From the NCBI RefSeq assembly GCF_019393635.1, contig NC_057864.1, positions 496,572,716-496,636,715 of the forward strand: a stretch of 64,000 nucleotides of DNA, in the 5' to 3' direction. Position 1 is the first letter of the stretch; every line of letters begins with the position of its first letter. Under the pieces are notes generated by a model. The model saw nothing but the letters and a program-made list of their open reading frames with translations. It was not told the DNA's origin and did not search any database. This document shows positions 1 through 49,557 of this stretch, piece by piece. The stretch is from Dromiciops gliroides. Taxonomy: Eukaryota > Chordata > Mammalia > Microbiotheria > Microbiotheriidae. The position numbers and the translations under genes are program-made.

Positions 1-514
1 TCCTGTAAGATCCCAGAGGAAAGGAAAGTGCTTTACTCATTTCTTTACTCCCACCCCATCAAAGTTCCACTTTAGTTCCTCATCATGACTTGGGAAGACC
101 CCAGGATCTTCAAAGCCATCCCAATGGAAGCTGTAATGATGGAAGGGCTTTGACATTCATCCCAGTAACAGATTGTAGATGCCTGCTAACTGTGAACCAG
201 AAAGGATCATCACCTGGCTTGCAACAGAGATGTGGACATTTGGACCATGGCTCCTCACAAAGACCACCTACCTGAAGCATACAAGCACTGTCCTCTGCAC
301 TTGTGAAGAGGCCAAGTTCCACATCAATTAAGTCACAGATCCTTGAAGAAATTATTCTGACACTAACACTCATGAAGTATTTACCCCTCACCTTTTAGCA
401 CAAGTCCTTGTGCTGAATATTAAATACTTAATTTAATAGATGTCTGTTGAATGAATGAATGAAAAATAGAAGGAAGGGGCACTGACATTAGCCAACTGGC
501 CAATGGCCACATAC
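1..514 (-). other. TRPM2 intron, incomplete
   Basis: This is the intron after the last visible exon. The next expected segment (SREPGE and the Nudix box) is not here on the minus strand. The only recognisable item is an L2-like tail near 405-462. Confidence 0.7.
405..462 (+). repeat. L2 3'-end tail
   Basis: An AT-rich stretch ends in TGTCTGTTGAATGAATGAATG, the characteristic 3' end of mammalian L2 copies. Confidence 0.5.
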
Positions 515-38333
<37,819 letters not shown>

Positions 38334-38426
38334 CCCGGCTCCCCGGGCTCGGCACTGGATCTGCTCCCCTCCTGAGAGCAGGCATCTCCCCCTCTCACAC
38401 TGCTGGGAATCTCTGGAACGCTACGT
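38334..38426 (-). other. TRPM2: TRPM2 5' leader within the first coding exon
   Basis: A pyrimidine-rich stretch ending in CCCCCAG just upstream is a plausible acceptor, so this 93-nt leader may be spliced to an untranslated exon further right. It contains an upstream ATG out of frame with the TRPM2 start. The acceptor is inferred from sequence alone. Confidence 0.45.
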
Positions 38427-38484
38427 CTGGGGGACAGTGAAGAAGATCAGAGTGGCCCAGCAGGAACAAAGTGCAAGTGGGAAT

Positions 38485-38600
38485 GAGACATCTATCTGAC
38501 TCAGAAGTCAAGAAGCCCTGGTTTCAGGTTCTTCCTCTAACGCTTGATGACTGAGTGACCCTGGGTGAGTCACTTAACTCCTCAGAACCTGAAGCAGGTG
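38485..38600 (+). repeat. MIR fragment
   Basis: GCCCTGGTTTCAGGTTC and GAGTGACCCTGGGTGAGTCA represent the MIR core, just upstream of the first TRPM2 coding exon. Confidence 0.65.
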
Positions 38601-39219
38601 GTAACCTGCCTTGGTGGAGGAAATGCCCTCACCTGGGAGATCCTTATACCAAAGAAAGTATGGGTCCTGATTAGAGAAGAAATCAAAACCAAGCTAAAAT
38701 AAGATGAGCTACTTTCTCTCCCCATTTCTGGAAGCCTCAGGAAGTTTCAAGATCCATCTGCCTCTAAACTCTTGATCTGTGATCATGGTGGCTGGGGGTA
38801 ACTGTCTCTAGAAGGCTCTGTGAGAAGTTCTGGGAGGCAGCCCTCAAGTGCAGGCTGCTCCACCATGCAGGTTGCACCCCAGGTAGACACAGGAAAGACA
38901 ACCCCTGTCCAGGCCTACAGTGTTGGATTTCCATCATCACCTATTGAGTGCCAGGCACTGGATTGAAGGTGACCTCTGAGCAGACACTGTCACTTCACCT
39001 CTGCCTCAGTTTCCTCAAGTGTTAAGATGGGAATACTAACAGCCCCTCCTCCTCAGAGTTGTTGTGAAGATCAGAGGAGATCATAGAGCACTCTGGTGCT
39101 GGGCCTCATCAGTGCTCAATAAGTGCTCATTTCCTTCCCTCCTGGACAGACTGACTTCTCCTCTGCTATAAACAGCCGGCTCTCCAGGTGGAGGGGTGGC
39201 CTTAAGATCCGTTCTGGGT

Positions 39220-39375
39220 CATGGAATCACAGGGACCAGCAGGTTTCTGATCTCTGTTTTCAGGGGATGAAACTGAGGCTGAGGGAGGCTTAGTGACTTG
39301 TCCAGGGTCACTCAGCCCTGCAGAGATGCTACCTGACTTGAGCTCCTCTGGCTCCAGGAGCAGGGCTCTCACCCC
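39220..39375 (-). repeat. MIR fragment
   Basis: GGATGAAACTGAGGCTGAGG and GACTTGTCCAGGGTCACTCA read as MIR in reverse. Confidence 0.7.
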
Positions 39376-39559
39376 TGCACCAACACCTCTCACATGGTTG
39401 AAAAATGCACATCTGTCCTAGGAAGTTTCAATGTCCCCCAAATGAAGTCTGGGGACCAAGCATCATTCCAAGTGCTAGGCCCAGGTTGGCTGCTGTCTAC
39501 CTGTGTGACCTTGACCAGGTTATTGTCCTATCTTGGGCCTGCACTGCCTCCATATCTGT

Positions 39560-40060
39560 AAGCTCCCCCACCCTAAAAACCTCCCCCATTGATGCTACCA
39601 TCCCAGGCCTCTCTTCCCCTTTGTGGCTAAACTACTTTCTCAAGGCCATGGCTTCTGACCTCAGTGGTCAGCTGAAACTGCCCCTCAGAGTCACCAGTGA
39701 TCTCTTACAGCCAGAGCAGACAGCCTCTTCTCAAGCCCTATTTACTGGTTGTTTCTCACCCTGCATCTCATGTTCATCTCATCTTCATGTCCCATCTCTC
39801 AGCATCCCTGACTTCTGCCAAGGCTCAACTCAAACTGCACCTCCTGCAAGAAGACCTTTGCGGGTGTCTCCCAACCACTCGTGCCTTTCCCTCTGGGGTC
39901 CCCTTCCATCCTTTCTGTGGCTCTGGTGCGGATCCATGTAAATGGCATCTCCCACATTAGACTGTGAAGCCTCCACAAGCCATACCTCCCCTCCATTGTA
40001 GCCCCACCCAGGAACAGTGGGGTCTATCTCTACCAGTCATCACACAATTAGTGTTTGAGA
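39560..40060 (+). repeat. L2 fragment
   Basis: CCAAGGCTCAACTCAAACTG, TGCAAGAAGACCTTTGC and TTAGACTGTGAAGCC follow the L2 3' order. Confidence 0.7.
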
Positions 40061-40290
40061 ATTAGAAGGGACTTCAGCAGCTTCCTGACCTCATCCATAT
40101 TTGAAAATAATACCTAGTGACTGGCCACCCAATACCCTCTGCTTGAGAAGCTCCAATGAGAAGCCTCCAGTTCACCATGGCCACCCATGCCATAGGACCG
40201 CTCTTCTGATGCCAAGTCAGCCTCCAGACAACATCTCTACTTGAGCAGATCAAGACTAGACCCTCTTCAAAATGACAATCATTCCAAATG
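40060..40290 (+). repeat. CR1/L3-like fragment
   Basis: GAATTAGAAGGGACTTCAGC and CTCTGCTTGAGAAGCTCC resemble mammalian CR1/L3. Confidence 0.5.
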
Positions 40291-40702
40291 AAGATAACTG
40301 TCACTCTCCTCCCTGCCTTCTTCTGACTGGTCCTTCAAGGGCATGGGCCTTCATCATCCTGGTCTCCTCAGCCACCCACCCACAGCACACAGGGACCACC
40401 ACCGCCCCCCCCAGGGCAGCCTAAAACAACACTGGCTCTTTTGGCTGACATTTCACTCTGCTAATTCATAGAGAGCTTACAGTCAACTAAAGCTCCCAGC
40501 TCTTCCTCAGATGAGGAGCATTTTGGCTTAATGGAACATTCTTATTGGCTACAACCTGACTTCAAATCCCAATTCTGCTACTGACTGTGCAGGTATCTTC
40601 AGGTCAGGCACTTAAACCCACTGAGACTCAATTTTCTTAGCCACTTCTAGGTCTCAAATCTGATGATAGTTTTTAAGATTAGGTGTTTAAGATGGTGGTT
40701 TT

Positions 40703-40855
40703 GTTTTTTCTTTCTTTTTTGAGGGGCAATGGGGGTTAAGTGACTTGCCCAGGGTCACACAGTTAGTAAGTGTCAAGTGTCTGAGGACGGATTTGAACTC
40801 AGGTCCTCCTGAATCCAGAGCTGGTGCTTTATTCACTGTGCCACCTAACTGCCCC
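40703..40855 (-). repeat. Marsupial tRNA-derived SINE
   Basis: Reverse copy running from GGGGCAATGGGGGTTAAGTG to CCACCTAACTGCCCC. The target duplication is AGATGGTGGTTTT / AGGAGGTGGTTTT. Confidence 0.93.
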
Positions 40856-42617
40856 AGGAGGTGGTTTTCTTGACTGCTTCAGTAGAACTTTAAATTTGTC
40901 TCTATTGGACTCCGACTTACTAGATTCAGCCCAATGTTCTAGGTTTTCATTTTTGGCTTTCACTCCCATCCATCGCACTATCTATGACTCCCATGTCTTT
41001 GCCCAAGTCATAGATAAATATTTAGACACTCTATGGCCCAATATGGACGGATCCCTGGGGTCAGGGGAATTCTGCTTGAAGCCTTCTGCTACACTGACAT
41101 CAAACTGTTCACGATTGCTCCTTGAGTCCCACCATCCAAGCCACTGTGACTCCATCTACTTGTGCTACTGTGTGGCCCACACAGCATCATCTTTTCTACA
41201 GGAATAAACTTTACTAAAAGAAAACTTTGTAAAAGAGGAAAGGTGGTGGCCTCTCAGGCATAGTCAGTCCTGGAGCCGGGCAGCTCTTGCTGACCATGAC
41301 TTACCCAACCTGCTGTTCACCAGCCATCTCTCTTACAATCTCCTTTGGCATTTTCTTAAGAATCAAAATCAGGCTCATTAGCCTGCAGTTCTCTTCCCTT
41401 CTTTGAAAACCAGTGTTTTGCCTTATCCAGTCCCTGCCTGTCAGACGCCACTGGTGGGGGCTCAGGGATCACACCTGCTGATCCTGTCAAGACCCAGCCT
41501 GTTGGTCCTCTGGACTTCACCAGGGCCTCCGGGTGTTCTCTTCCCCTCTAACCCCTTGGCTACTGGGGGCTCTTATTCTCTATTGGCCATCTTTGCTCTG
41601 TGATGATTCCTTCTTGGCAAAGAAAGAAGACAAGAATCCAGTAGAGGGTGGGGTCAAAATCCACTCTAGCCCACGGAGCCCCTAGAGATTGAACAGAATA
41701 CATCTCAATTATTTACTAGGTGTCAGTGAGGCTGGGTTACATCCCTACGTGTGACAGGAAGTCTGTTGGGATTAGATGAGGGATTTGGCTGTCCCCCACA
41801 CCTAGGATGCCCTCTCTGCTCACTTCCACCTCACATGCTGAGCTTTGGGGCCATCTCCCATGGGAGTCCTAGTTCCTGACCCCACCCCAACTGTTCATGT
41901 TCTCTCCTCCCTGACATCGTATAGATTGTCTTTACTCAGACAAGGAAAATGTTATTTCCTGTCTGCACACAGTAGGTGCTTCACAAATGATGGGCCGCGA
42001 TGAGGTGTCCCTCATCCTCTGTCCTGGGGCTCTCTCCTAGGGGGGTGGGGGTGGGGGACAACCTGTGGTCCTGGGAGCAGGACTCTGGGTGTGTAAGCAC
42101 AAACCAACATCACGACCCATTTATGGTTCCCCCTCTTTGCTCCATTGATTCAATCTATACCCGGGGAGCAAGGGTCAGTGCCCCACCGCCACACAGAGGG
42201 CAAAGGCCAATGGGATGCAGCCCCACAACTCCCAGGGCAGCACAACCAAGGAGGGGCAAGGGACTCTGCCCCACTTGCTCACTGACCACCTGCTACCTGC
42301 CTGCTGCCTGCCGCCTGAGATCAGAGAGGTTTGTAACCGCCAAACCACAAACGCTAAGTGGTAAGAATCAATTTGTCTTTTACAGATGGAAGAAGCAGGG
42401 GCAGAAGGCCTCTCTGGGGCTTCCATCCCAGTAGGCCAGGCCTGCCCTCTGGACACTGCCACTCTCAGAGTCCAGCCTGCCCACAGGGAATTCCTAGTCT
42501 AGATAAGAGCAGACACAAGCACAAAGGACCATACAACCTCAGGCTACAAGGCAGGCTGTGTGAGGGGCATGCATGGGGTACTCAAGGATGGCCTCAGAAA
42601 GAAGGGGACTTGGGGGT

Positions 42618-42904
42618 GGTTGTTGTTGTTTGTCTTTTGTTCTCAGAGAGGACCATAACTTCGGGGTGATGTCACGACTTGCACTGAAGTGTATTAAGTG
42701 AGAGAGGGCTGTGAAAGGTCACCAGCCTCACTCTCTCCTCCAGAGCCATCCAGGTCCAGTGACAAGATATAGAGCAACGTGACTGGAGATGGCCCCGGAT
42801 GTTTAAAGCAGTTGGGCTTAAGTGAGTGTCTGAGGTAATATTTGAACTCGGGTCCTCCTGATTCCAGGGCCAGTGCTCTAGCCATTGCATCACCTAATTG
42901 CCCC
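42618..42904 (-). repeat. CORE-SINE, longer subtype
   Basis: Reverse copy with GGGTCCTCCTGATTCCAGGG near its head and a GACCATAACTTCGGGGTGATG tail, similar to the longer SINE at about 13.8 kb. Confidence 0.8.
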
Positions 42905-44377
42905 ACTGGGGGTTGTACTTTATAGGAGAGGGGAGGACACTTGGGCAAAGGGCAACAATCTGAAGAAAATCAAGGAGAGTAGGGAAGCTCAGGGCCTGTT
43001 GGGGGTTGGGGTATGGGCTGGCCAGGATAGAGAGTGGGGGGGGGAGGGTTGGAGGGCAGGGTGATACATGGCTGGCAAGGCAGGGTGCTGTGGGGCTGGA
43101 GAAGGCAGGACTACCAGGAGAGGCAGTGGCAGAGGGGTCGTGCATTAGGAGGCCATGGTAGCAGCCCTTGTGGGTCATAAGGACTCTCCTGGCAGAGAGA
43201 AGAGACAGGCAGGAACCGGGGAGGAATGGGTTCCTTTACCCTCCTCTGGGAGCAGGAGAAAGTATGACTAATGGACCCTTTGGGGCAGGCTCCAACACTG
43301 GAAGGCCCCAAGCCAGCTCCATCAGATGGAACTTAGGTTACCTGAAAATGAATGGAAGGGATTCTTCCCAGGAAGGTCCCCAAAGCTAAACGCCCCCAGC
43401 AGAGCCGGCCCTAAACAAAACTCTGATTCCCTTGATTTATTCCAGAGGCAATAGGGACCCACTATGGGGGTTTGAACAGAAGAGCAACATGGTTGGATCT
43501 GTGCCTGAAATGATTATGGAGCCATATTAAGGATGGATTGGAAAGTGGAAAAACTAGAAGTAGTAAACCCGTCATCCAGTAGATGGGAGGGCAGTGGCCA
43601 GGAGACAATGGGGAAGCAGATTCAATAAGTCTTGGCAATTCATTAGATACTGACATTGAGAGAAAGGAGTAATAATTAATAATAGCTGGGGACACCCAGG
43701 AGAAAAGCCACCTGAGGCCAGGAGGAGATCAGAGATAGGCAAGAGCCTTCAGAAGGGTGGGGAGACTGTAGTTCTACCCCTGGGCACCTCCCTAAAAAGT
43801 GGAAGGCAGTGATAGTGTGATCCAGTGGATAGTCAGGGGGCATCTGAGACTTTATCAGCCTGTCAGTGACTTTAGGTGCTTCCCTCCCTTGATGCAAATT
43901 GCAGCCCACTTCGACCTGTTCACCCTGCCTAATACTGTCCATGTCCTCTCATGAGATCGCCACAGAGGGTAGATGCAGTGGGCCCAGGGCTTTCCCCAAT
44001 TTCTCTTGATACCCCCAGGTGTATACCAATGGCATATACTACACAGGCTGTCTGTCTAGAAGCCCTTCCTCTTTTCTGATCACATGTTTATTTGATGGCA
44101 TTTTTTATAATTCTTTATGTGTAATAGGCCATTCCCTTCTCACACCTTCCTTGGGCCCTTTGGACGACCCTCTGCCTCAATTCACAGACATCCGATGTGG
44201 CTGGAAGAAAAGTGGCAGAACAGCGATATACCTTTGTTCTGAGGGGGAGCTGGGGAGGGATTGGCAAGTTCCCAAAGGTCAAGCAGTCCCCTCTCCCCCT
44301 ACTGTTGAGTCCTGGGACCAACTCATGGTCCATTGGCATAGATAACCCTGATCCTGAGTTGTTGAGAGACAGACATA

Positions 44378-44735
44378 TGGGCAGATAGATAGATGGACAA
44401 AAGAGGAAATAGCCAGATGATAGAAAGATGGATGGATAGATGGACAGAAGGATTAATGGATAGACAGAAAGATGATTGATAGATAATCAAAAGATGTATA
44501 CATAGATGGACAAAAGGATGGATAGATTGATAAATAGATAAACAGAAAGATGGATGGATGGATAAATCGATGGACAAAAGAATAGATGGACAGATAGATT
44601 CTAGACCAACAAACAGAAAGATGGATGGATAGATAGACAAAAGGATGGATAGGTAGAAAGATAGACAGACAGACAGATAGATAGATGATAGATGATAGAT
44701 GGGTGGCTAGATAGACAGACAGAAGGAGAGACAGA
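44378..44735. repeat. GATA/GATG tetranucleotide array
   Basis: About 350 bp of imperfect GATA, GATG and GACA units. Confidence 0.93.
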
Positions 44736-44749
44736 TAGGCAGGAATTAT

Positions 44750-44850
44750 TTCATTCTTTATGCGGTTCCCCAGCACCTAGCAGAGTGCCTGGCTCAGAGC
44801 AGTCACTGAATACTTGTTGGTTGGCTGATTGATTGATAGGCTCTACAAGT
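44750..44850 (+). repeat. L2 3' end
   Basis: CAGCACCTAGCAGAGTGCC and ACTGAATACTTGTTGGTTGG are the L2 end, adjacent to the GATA array. Confidence 0.7.
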
Positions 44851-45279
44851 TGTCCATGCACCTAGAGATCTCAGTCTGAGCACCAGACATTCTTTATCCA
44901 TTTGGTTTTTCCTAGATGGCTTGTGACGTCAAGCTCTTCTGATTCACTTGCCAAGTGGAGAAACATGGCAGCCATGGGCAGCCCCAATTGAGAATACAAA
45001 TTCACTTGTCAAATCTTATGGAGAAAGACAATTAGTCATTACAAGCATCATCACCTCATGAAACAAAACTGTCCTAAAGACAACTTGCTGAGAGCACTAA
45101 TTAAGCAAAATCTGGCCAGGGGCATTTAAAAATGAAACTGGGGGAACTGCAAACAAATGGATAATGGAAAGATGTGCCAAGCTTTTTATAGCTTGTTATC
45201 TTCTTCATAAAAGGTAGTGAGCCTCCCGTCTCTGGGCTCTAACATCCCAGCTGCCCAGGTACTCATCAAGAAGTACACA

Positions 45280-45455
45280 CGGGGGGGGGGGGGGGCAGGC
45301 AGCTAGGTGGTGCAGTGGATAGAGCACCAGCCCTGGAGTCAGGAGTACCTGAGTTCAAATCCGGCTTCAGACACTTAACACACACTTACTAGCTGTGTGA
45401 CCCTGGGCAAGTCACTTAACCCCAATTGCCTCACTTAAAAACAAACAAACAAAAA
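45280..45455 (+). repeat. Marsupial tRNA-derived SINE with poly-G head
   Basis: A run of about 15 G precedes GCAGGCAGCTAGGTGGTGC. The perfect 12-bp duplication AAGAAGTACACA flanks the element, and the core has an extra ACAC in ACACTTAACACACACTT. Confidence 0.92.
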
Positions 45456-47604
45456 AAGAAGTACACATGGCTCTGAAGGAGACAGGAGGAAGGGGAGAGC
45501 AGCCCGACTAGACCAGGTGTAGACAGGAGAGACACACTGAGGAGAGAGAGCCTGATGGGGATAGTATTCAGGGCTCAACTCCCAGGACAGCTGAAGAAGC
45601 AGAAAAGACATTGTGCTTAATTACTAGGCCAAAAAGATGGCCAAGAGAGCAACCCCATGGCTGGCTCTCCCTTCCCACTATTCACTGTTCCCCAAGATTC
45701 ATTTGTTTAGAAGGGGAGCTGGCCAGCAGGCTTCCCTGCCTGGGCCCCCACTGGCAGCAGCAGCTGTGGAAACTCTCAAGGTCTCCTCCCAGAAGGGCGG
45801 GGCTCTGGCTCTCTTCCCCCTTGGGGCTTTAGTTCCCAGGGTCTCGCCCGGAACCCTCCCGGTACTATCCCAATGGAAGTCATCTTAAGAAATTGATGTG
45901 AGGATGCCTCTTGAGGTGTCAGCATTTTTCTCCAGCACTCTGGGGAAGGCTGAGGACAGGAGATGACAGGGAAGGGAAGGGACAGCCTCCTCCGCCAAAC
46001 AAGCAGAAATGCCTGCATGAAAAATGAATGCCTGGATTTAGGGCACCCATCAGGGGAGCAGCCAGGGGCTGTAACTCTGACCAGGGTTTCTCCGAACAAA
46101 GCCCAGCTTTATTCACTGTCCCTTGGGCAGGGTTGGGACAGGAGACTGCCTTCCTCAACACTTTCTTAAAACTCTCCAGGTTTGCCAGCAGACAGTCCTC
46201 AAAGTCCATTTGAATTTCTGGCAGGTGGTTTGACCCTGGGACAGAAGCAGAGCTGGACCAGCACAAGCAGACTCTATGTGTGTTGAAAGAGAAGCCAGGG
46301 CTTCTTTAAGACAGGTAAGGACACTTGAGGGTACGGTAGTGAGAGTCACTGCAGGCATCCCACAAAGCTCCCACCAAGCTCATCCACCCTCATTCTCTTC
46401 CCCTTCCCCCCTGGGTTTCTGGCTACTCTCCGACCAAGAGCTCACAAGGCTGTCCCTGCATTGACCCTCTGATTCTTGCTACATCCCCAAAGGGTGTAGG
46501 AAGAGAAAGGGTCATCTGCAAACCCAGGACTTGCCCAGAAATCTGGGCCAAAGAGTTGACACACCTTTATTTTTAACTTCCCTGATTTGGGTGAAGAACT
46601 GTCAAAGGAGACTTCATGCCAGCACAGGACAAGTATGGACTAGGAGAAAGAAGACCTGGACTCCAGACTGGGCTCTGCCCCTCACTAGCCTTGGGACCCC
46701 GTGTGACTCCAATGGAAGGGTGGGGCTAGAAGATCCCCACTGGCCCTGAAATGGGTTCTGTCAAGTGGGCCAATAGTGTCTATCCCACCCCCCTCCAGAT
46801 TGTTCTGAGGATCAGGGGGATGGAGACTGTGGCGGGAGGGGCTGCCCTCAGGAAGAAGCTGTTTCTCTCACAGAATCCAACACCTCAAGGTGACAAGGCC
46901 CCCAAGGACGGGCCCAACATCCCTCAAGGAAGCAAGGAGCAAGATTCAGGTTGGGGCTTGGGACAGTCTATGGAGAGCACCAGAAAATGGCCCACAGCCC
47001 CAAGGGGACACACCCAGACACACCAGCAGCTGCTGGCTCTTAGACTTGGCTGCTGCTGAGGACAGGGGCTCCAGCTTGACCCCGACATGAGCCAGGTCAC
47101 CAGAATGACAGTCATCCAGCCCCTCCTGCGAGGGGTGAGATAAGAGTGTACAAGAGATACAGGTAAGGTGCCAATGAGAACTGATATATCTCCATGTGTG
47201 ATGCAGGCTTCTGGAGCTGCCCCTGCATTTCCAGCATCCTGTAGGAGGGCATGGAAGGGCACAGGCAGATGTGGGGGGAGGGGGAGGGGGGAGAGAGGGA
47301 GGTACACTCAGACCTCCCCCAAGATTCAAATGCCCCACGGCACCTTGGAGAGGTCAGTGCCAAATAAGGGCTACATAGTGAGAGCCAAAAGAGAGAAAGA
47401 AAATAAATCCTGGTCCTGTCCAACAACTTCTAGGGTTCAGCCATAGGAAGACGCTGGGAAGGAGCCAGCAAGGCACCTAGTCCCACCCTGCTGAGCTCCC
47501 CACCCCCACCCCCACCCAACACTCCTACAGGGTGGGAGGTACTCTGGCTCTGCCCCCCCCCCATCAGAGGTGGATACTTGGGCCCTCGGTGGCAGGTTGG
47601 CCAA

Positions 47605-47668
47605 GTCCCCCACAGACAGACACACACACACACACACAGACAGACAGACACACACACACACATATATA
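47605..47668. repeat. CA/GACA microsatellite
   Basis: CACA and GACA units followed by ATATAT. Confidence 0.88.
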
Positions 47669-48106
47669 TCTGAAGAGCTGGAGCTGTCCATGGTACCTGG
47701 CCTCCTGCCGCAGGGGCTCCCCACCCGGCCTTTCTCTCTCCAGGGCTCCAGGCAAGGTGCAGGGAACACTTGACTTCCCCCTCAAAGCCAGTTGGGTTAT
47801 TCCAGGAGCTTGGGCTGCTGCGGACAGAAGCATCTGCCAAAGTATGTGAGGACTGACTGCGGCTCAGAGGAGAAGAGCAGGGGGAGGGGAGAAGGAGGGA
47901 GGGAGGAGGGAGAAGCAGAGGATGGGGGGAGAACTAGAGGACCGGAGGAGGAAGGGAGGAGAATGAGGAGGAGGAGAGGAGGAGCACAGCTGCTGGTAAC
48001 TCTGATCCAATCAGACTGCAGAACCCAAGCAGCTGAGGAAAGAGTGAGCTGGTGAGAGAAGGCAGAGTCCTCCCAGTGCAGGGAACATGAGGAGCCTTCC
48101 TGCACA

Positions 48107-48109
48107 TGA

Positions 48110-48187
<78 letters not shown>

Positions 48188-48345
48188 CTCTCTCTCGCTC
48201 TCTTTCTCGCTCTCGCTCTCTCTCTCACTCTCTCGCTCTCTCTCACTCTCTCCCTCGCTCTCTCTCTCGCTCTCTCCTCTCCTCTCCTTTCCCTCTCTCT
48301 CTCTTTCCCTTTCTCTCTCCCTCCCTCTCTGTCTGTCTCCTTCCT
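48107..48345. repeat. Long CT (polypyrimidine) tract
   Basis: About 75 bp of pure CT is followed by interrupted CT with CGCT variants and pyrimidine-only sequence, about 240 bp in all. Confidence 0.95.
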
Positions 48346-48769
48346 GCCTTCCCCCACCCCCAAAAGGACAGCACCACACAGGAAGTAACCCAAAGGAAAC
48401 TCCACTTTCCATCTCCTTAAAACTTTCCATTCCCAGCCCAGTCTGGTCCCCTTGAGGACTTGTCCTCTTCCTCTCCTCCCCCAGGATTGTCCAGGGCCTT
48501 CCTCTACCAAAGAGCAAGTCCAAACACAAAAACACAGGCAACCATAGTATCCACCGTCAACAGAGCCAAACACCCACATCCAACTGAGGGAGAGAGAGTT
48601 TGACACCGGGGGTTGGACAAGATCAAAGGTACAATGTGGATCATGGAGGTCATCTACTCCATCTTCTCTATTTTGCAGATCTGGAAACTGAGTCTCAGAT
48701 TGACTAAGAGTGCCAAGATGATTCCTGAGGTCCCTTACAGTGACTTCAAAACTAGTCATTCTAGGAATA

Positions 48770-49125
48770 GAGGATGGGAAGAAGGGAGGAGGAGGAAGAG
48801 GAAGAGAAGGGGATGAGGAGGAGGAAAAAGAGGGGAGGAGGGAAAGAAGAGGAGGAGAAAAGGAGGAAAGAAGAAGAGGAGGAAGAGGGAAAGAGGAGGA
48901 GTGGAGAAGGAGGGGGAAAGGGGAGGAGGAGGAAGAAGAGGAAAATGGGAGGGGGAAGAGGAGGAAGAGAAGGGGGAAGAGGAAAAGGGAAGGAGGAGGA
49001 GGGAAAGAAGGAGGAGGGGAGGAGGAAGGGCAGAGAAGGAGGGGGAGAAGGGGAGGAAGAGGAGGAAGAAGAAGAGGAAAAGAAGGGGAGGGAAAGAAGG
49101 AAGAGGGGGAGGAGGAGGAACAGTA
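48770..49125. repeat. Polypurine GGA/GAA tract
   Basis: About 350 bp of almost pure G and A on the plus strand (GGAGGA, GAAGAG mixtures). It is strand-asymmetric and creates long spurious frames rich in E, G and R, or S, P and L on the other strand. Confidence 0.95.
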
Positions 49126-49551
49126 CAATGCAAAGAGGCCTAGACTTGGAGTTGGGAAAACTTTGGTTCAAGTCCTGCCTCAGCCATTCGCCAGCTGCAC
49201 GATTTCTGATGTTTCCTGTGTCTGAGCCTGACTCCTCCTTGATGAAATGGGGTCTTAAGGACCGTTTTCCCAAGGCTCTTGTGAGGAAGTGATGGCTGAA
49301 ACAGGGATGCTGCTACGCCAAAATGTGAAGCTCACGAGGTCATGGCCTTATCCAAGAGGCAAAGCCCCAAACCCCGAGACCTCTCCCCAACAATACTGAC
49401 TCTCTACCTTCACTAAGAGACCAACCAAGGGCCATGCCCCTGCCCCCAGTTCTGGCTACATAACCAATCAAAAAGCTATTCCTCATTTTAATGGAGTGAA
49501 GCCCATATCTCACATACAGAGGAGGCCAAGCTGAGTTGAAAGTAGAAAGGT

Positions 49552-49557
49552 TTTATT
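49552..49557 (-). other. Possible poly(A) signal of an LTR-like block
   Basis: AATAAA on the minus strand follows CTTAGTGAAGG-type sequence and precedes CCTTTCTACTTTCAAC. It could mark a decayed LTR at about 49.4-49.6 kb. No TG..CA ends or primer site were seen, so this is tentative. Confidence 0.2.

Noticed and set aside
270..391. Possible extra TRPM2 exon on the minus strand ending CAG|GTAGGT
   Set aside because: A donor-like site follows an open stretch, but its translation (RIISSRICDL...) does not match the expected TRPM2 C terminus.
47797..49128. 443-residue open frame on the minus strand
   Set aside because: It runs straight through the CT and polypurine tracts and is rich in S/P/L and R/E repeats. 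The length comes from low complexity, not coding selection.
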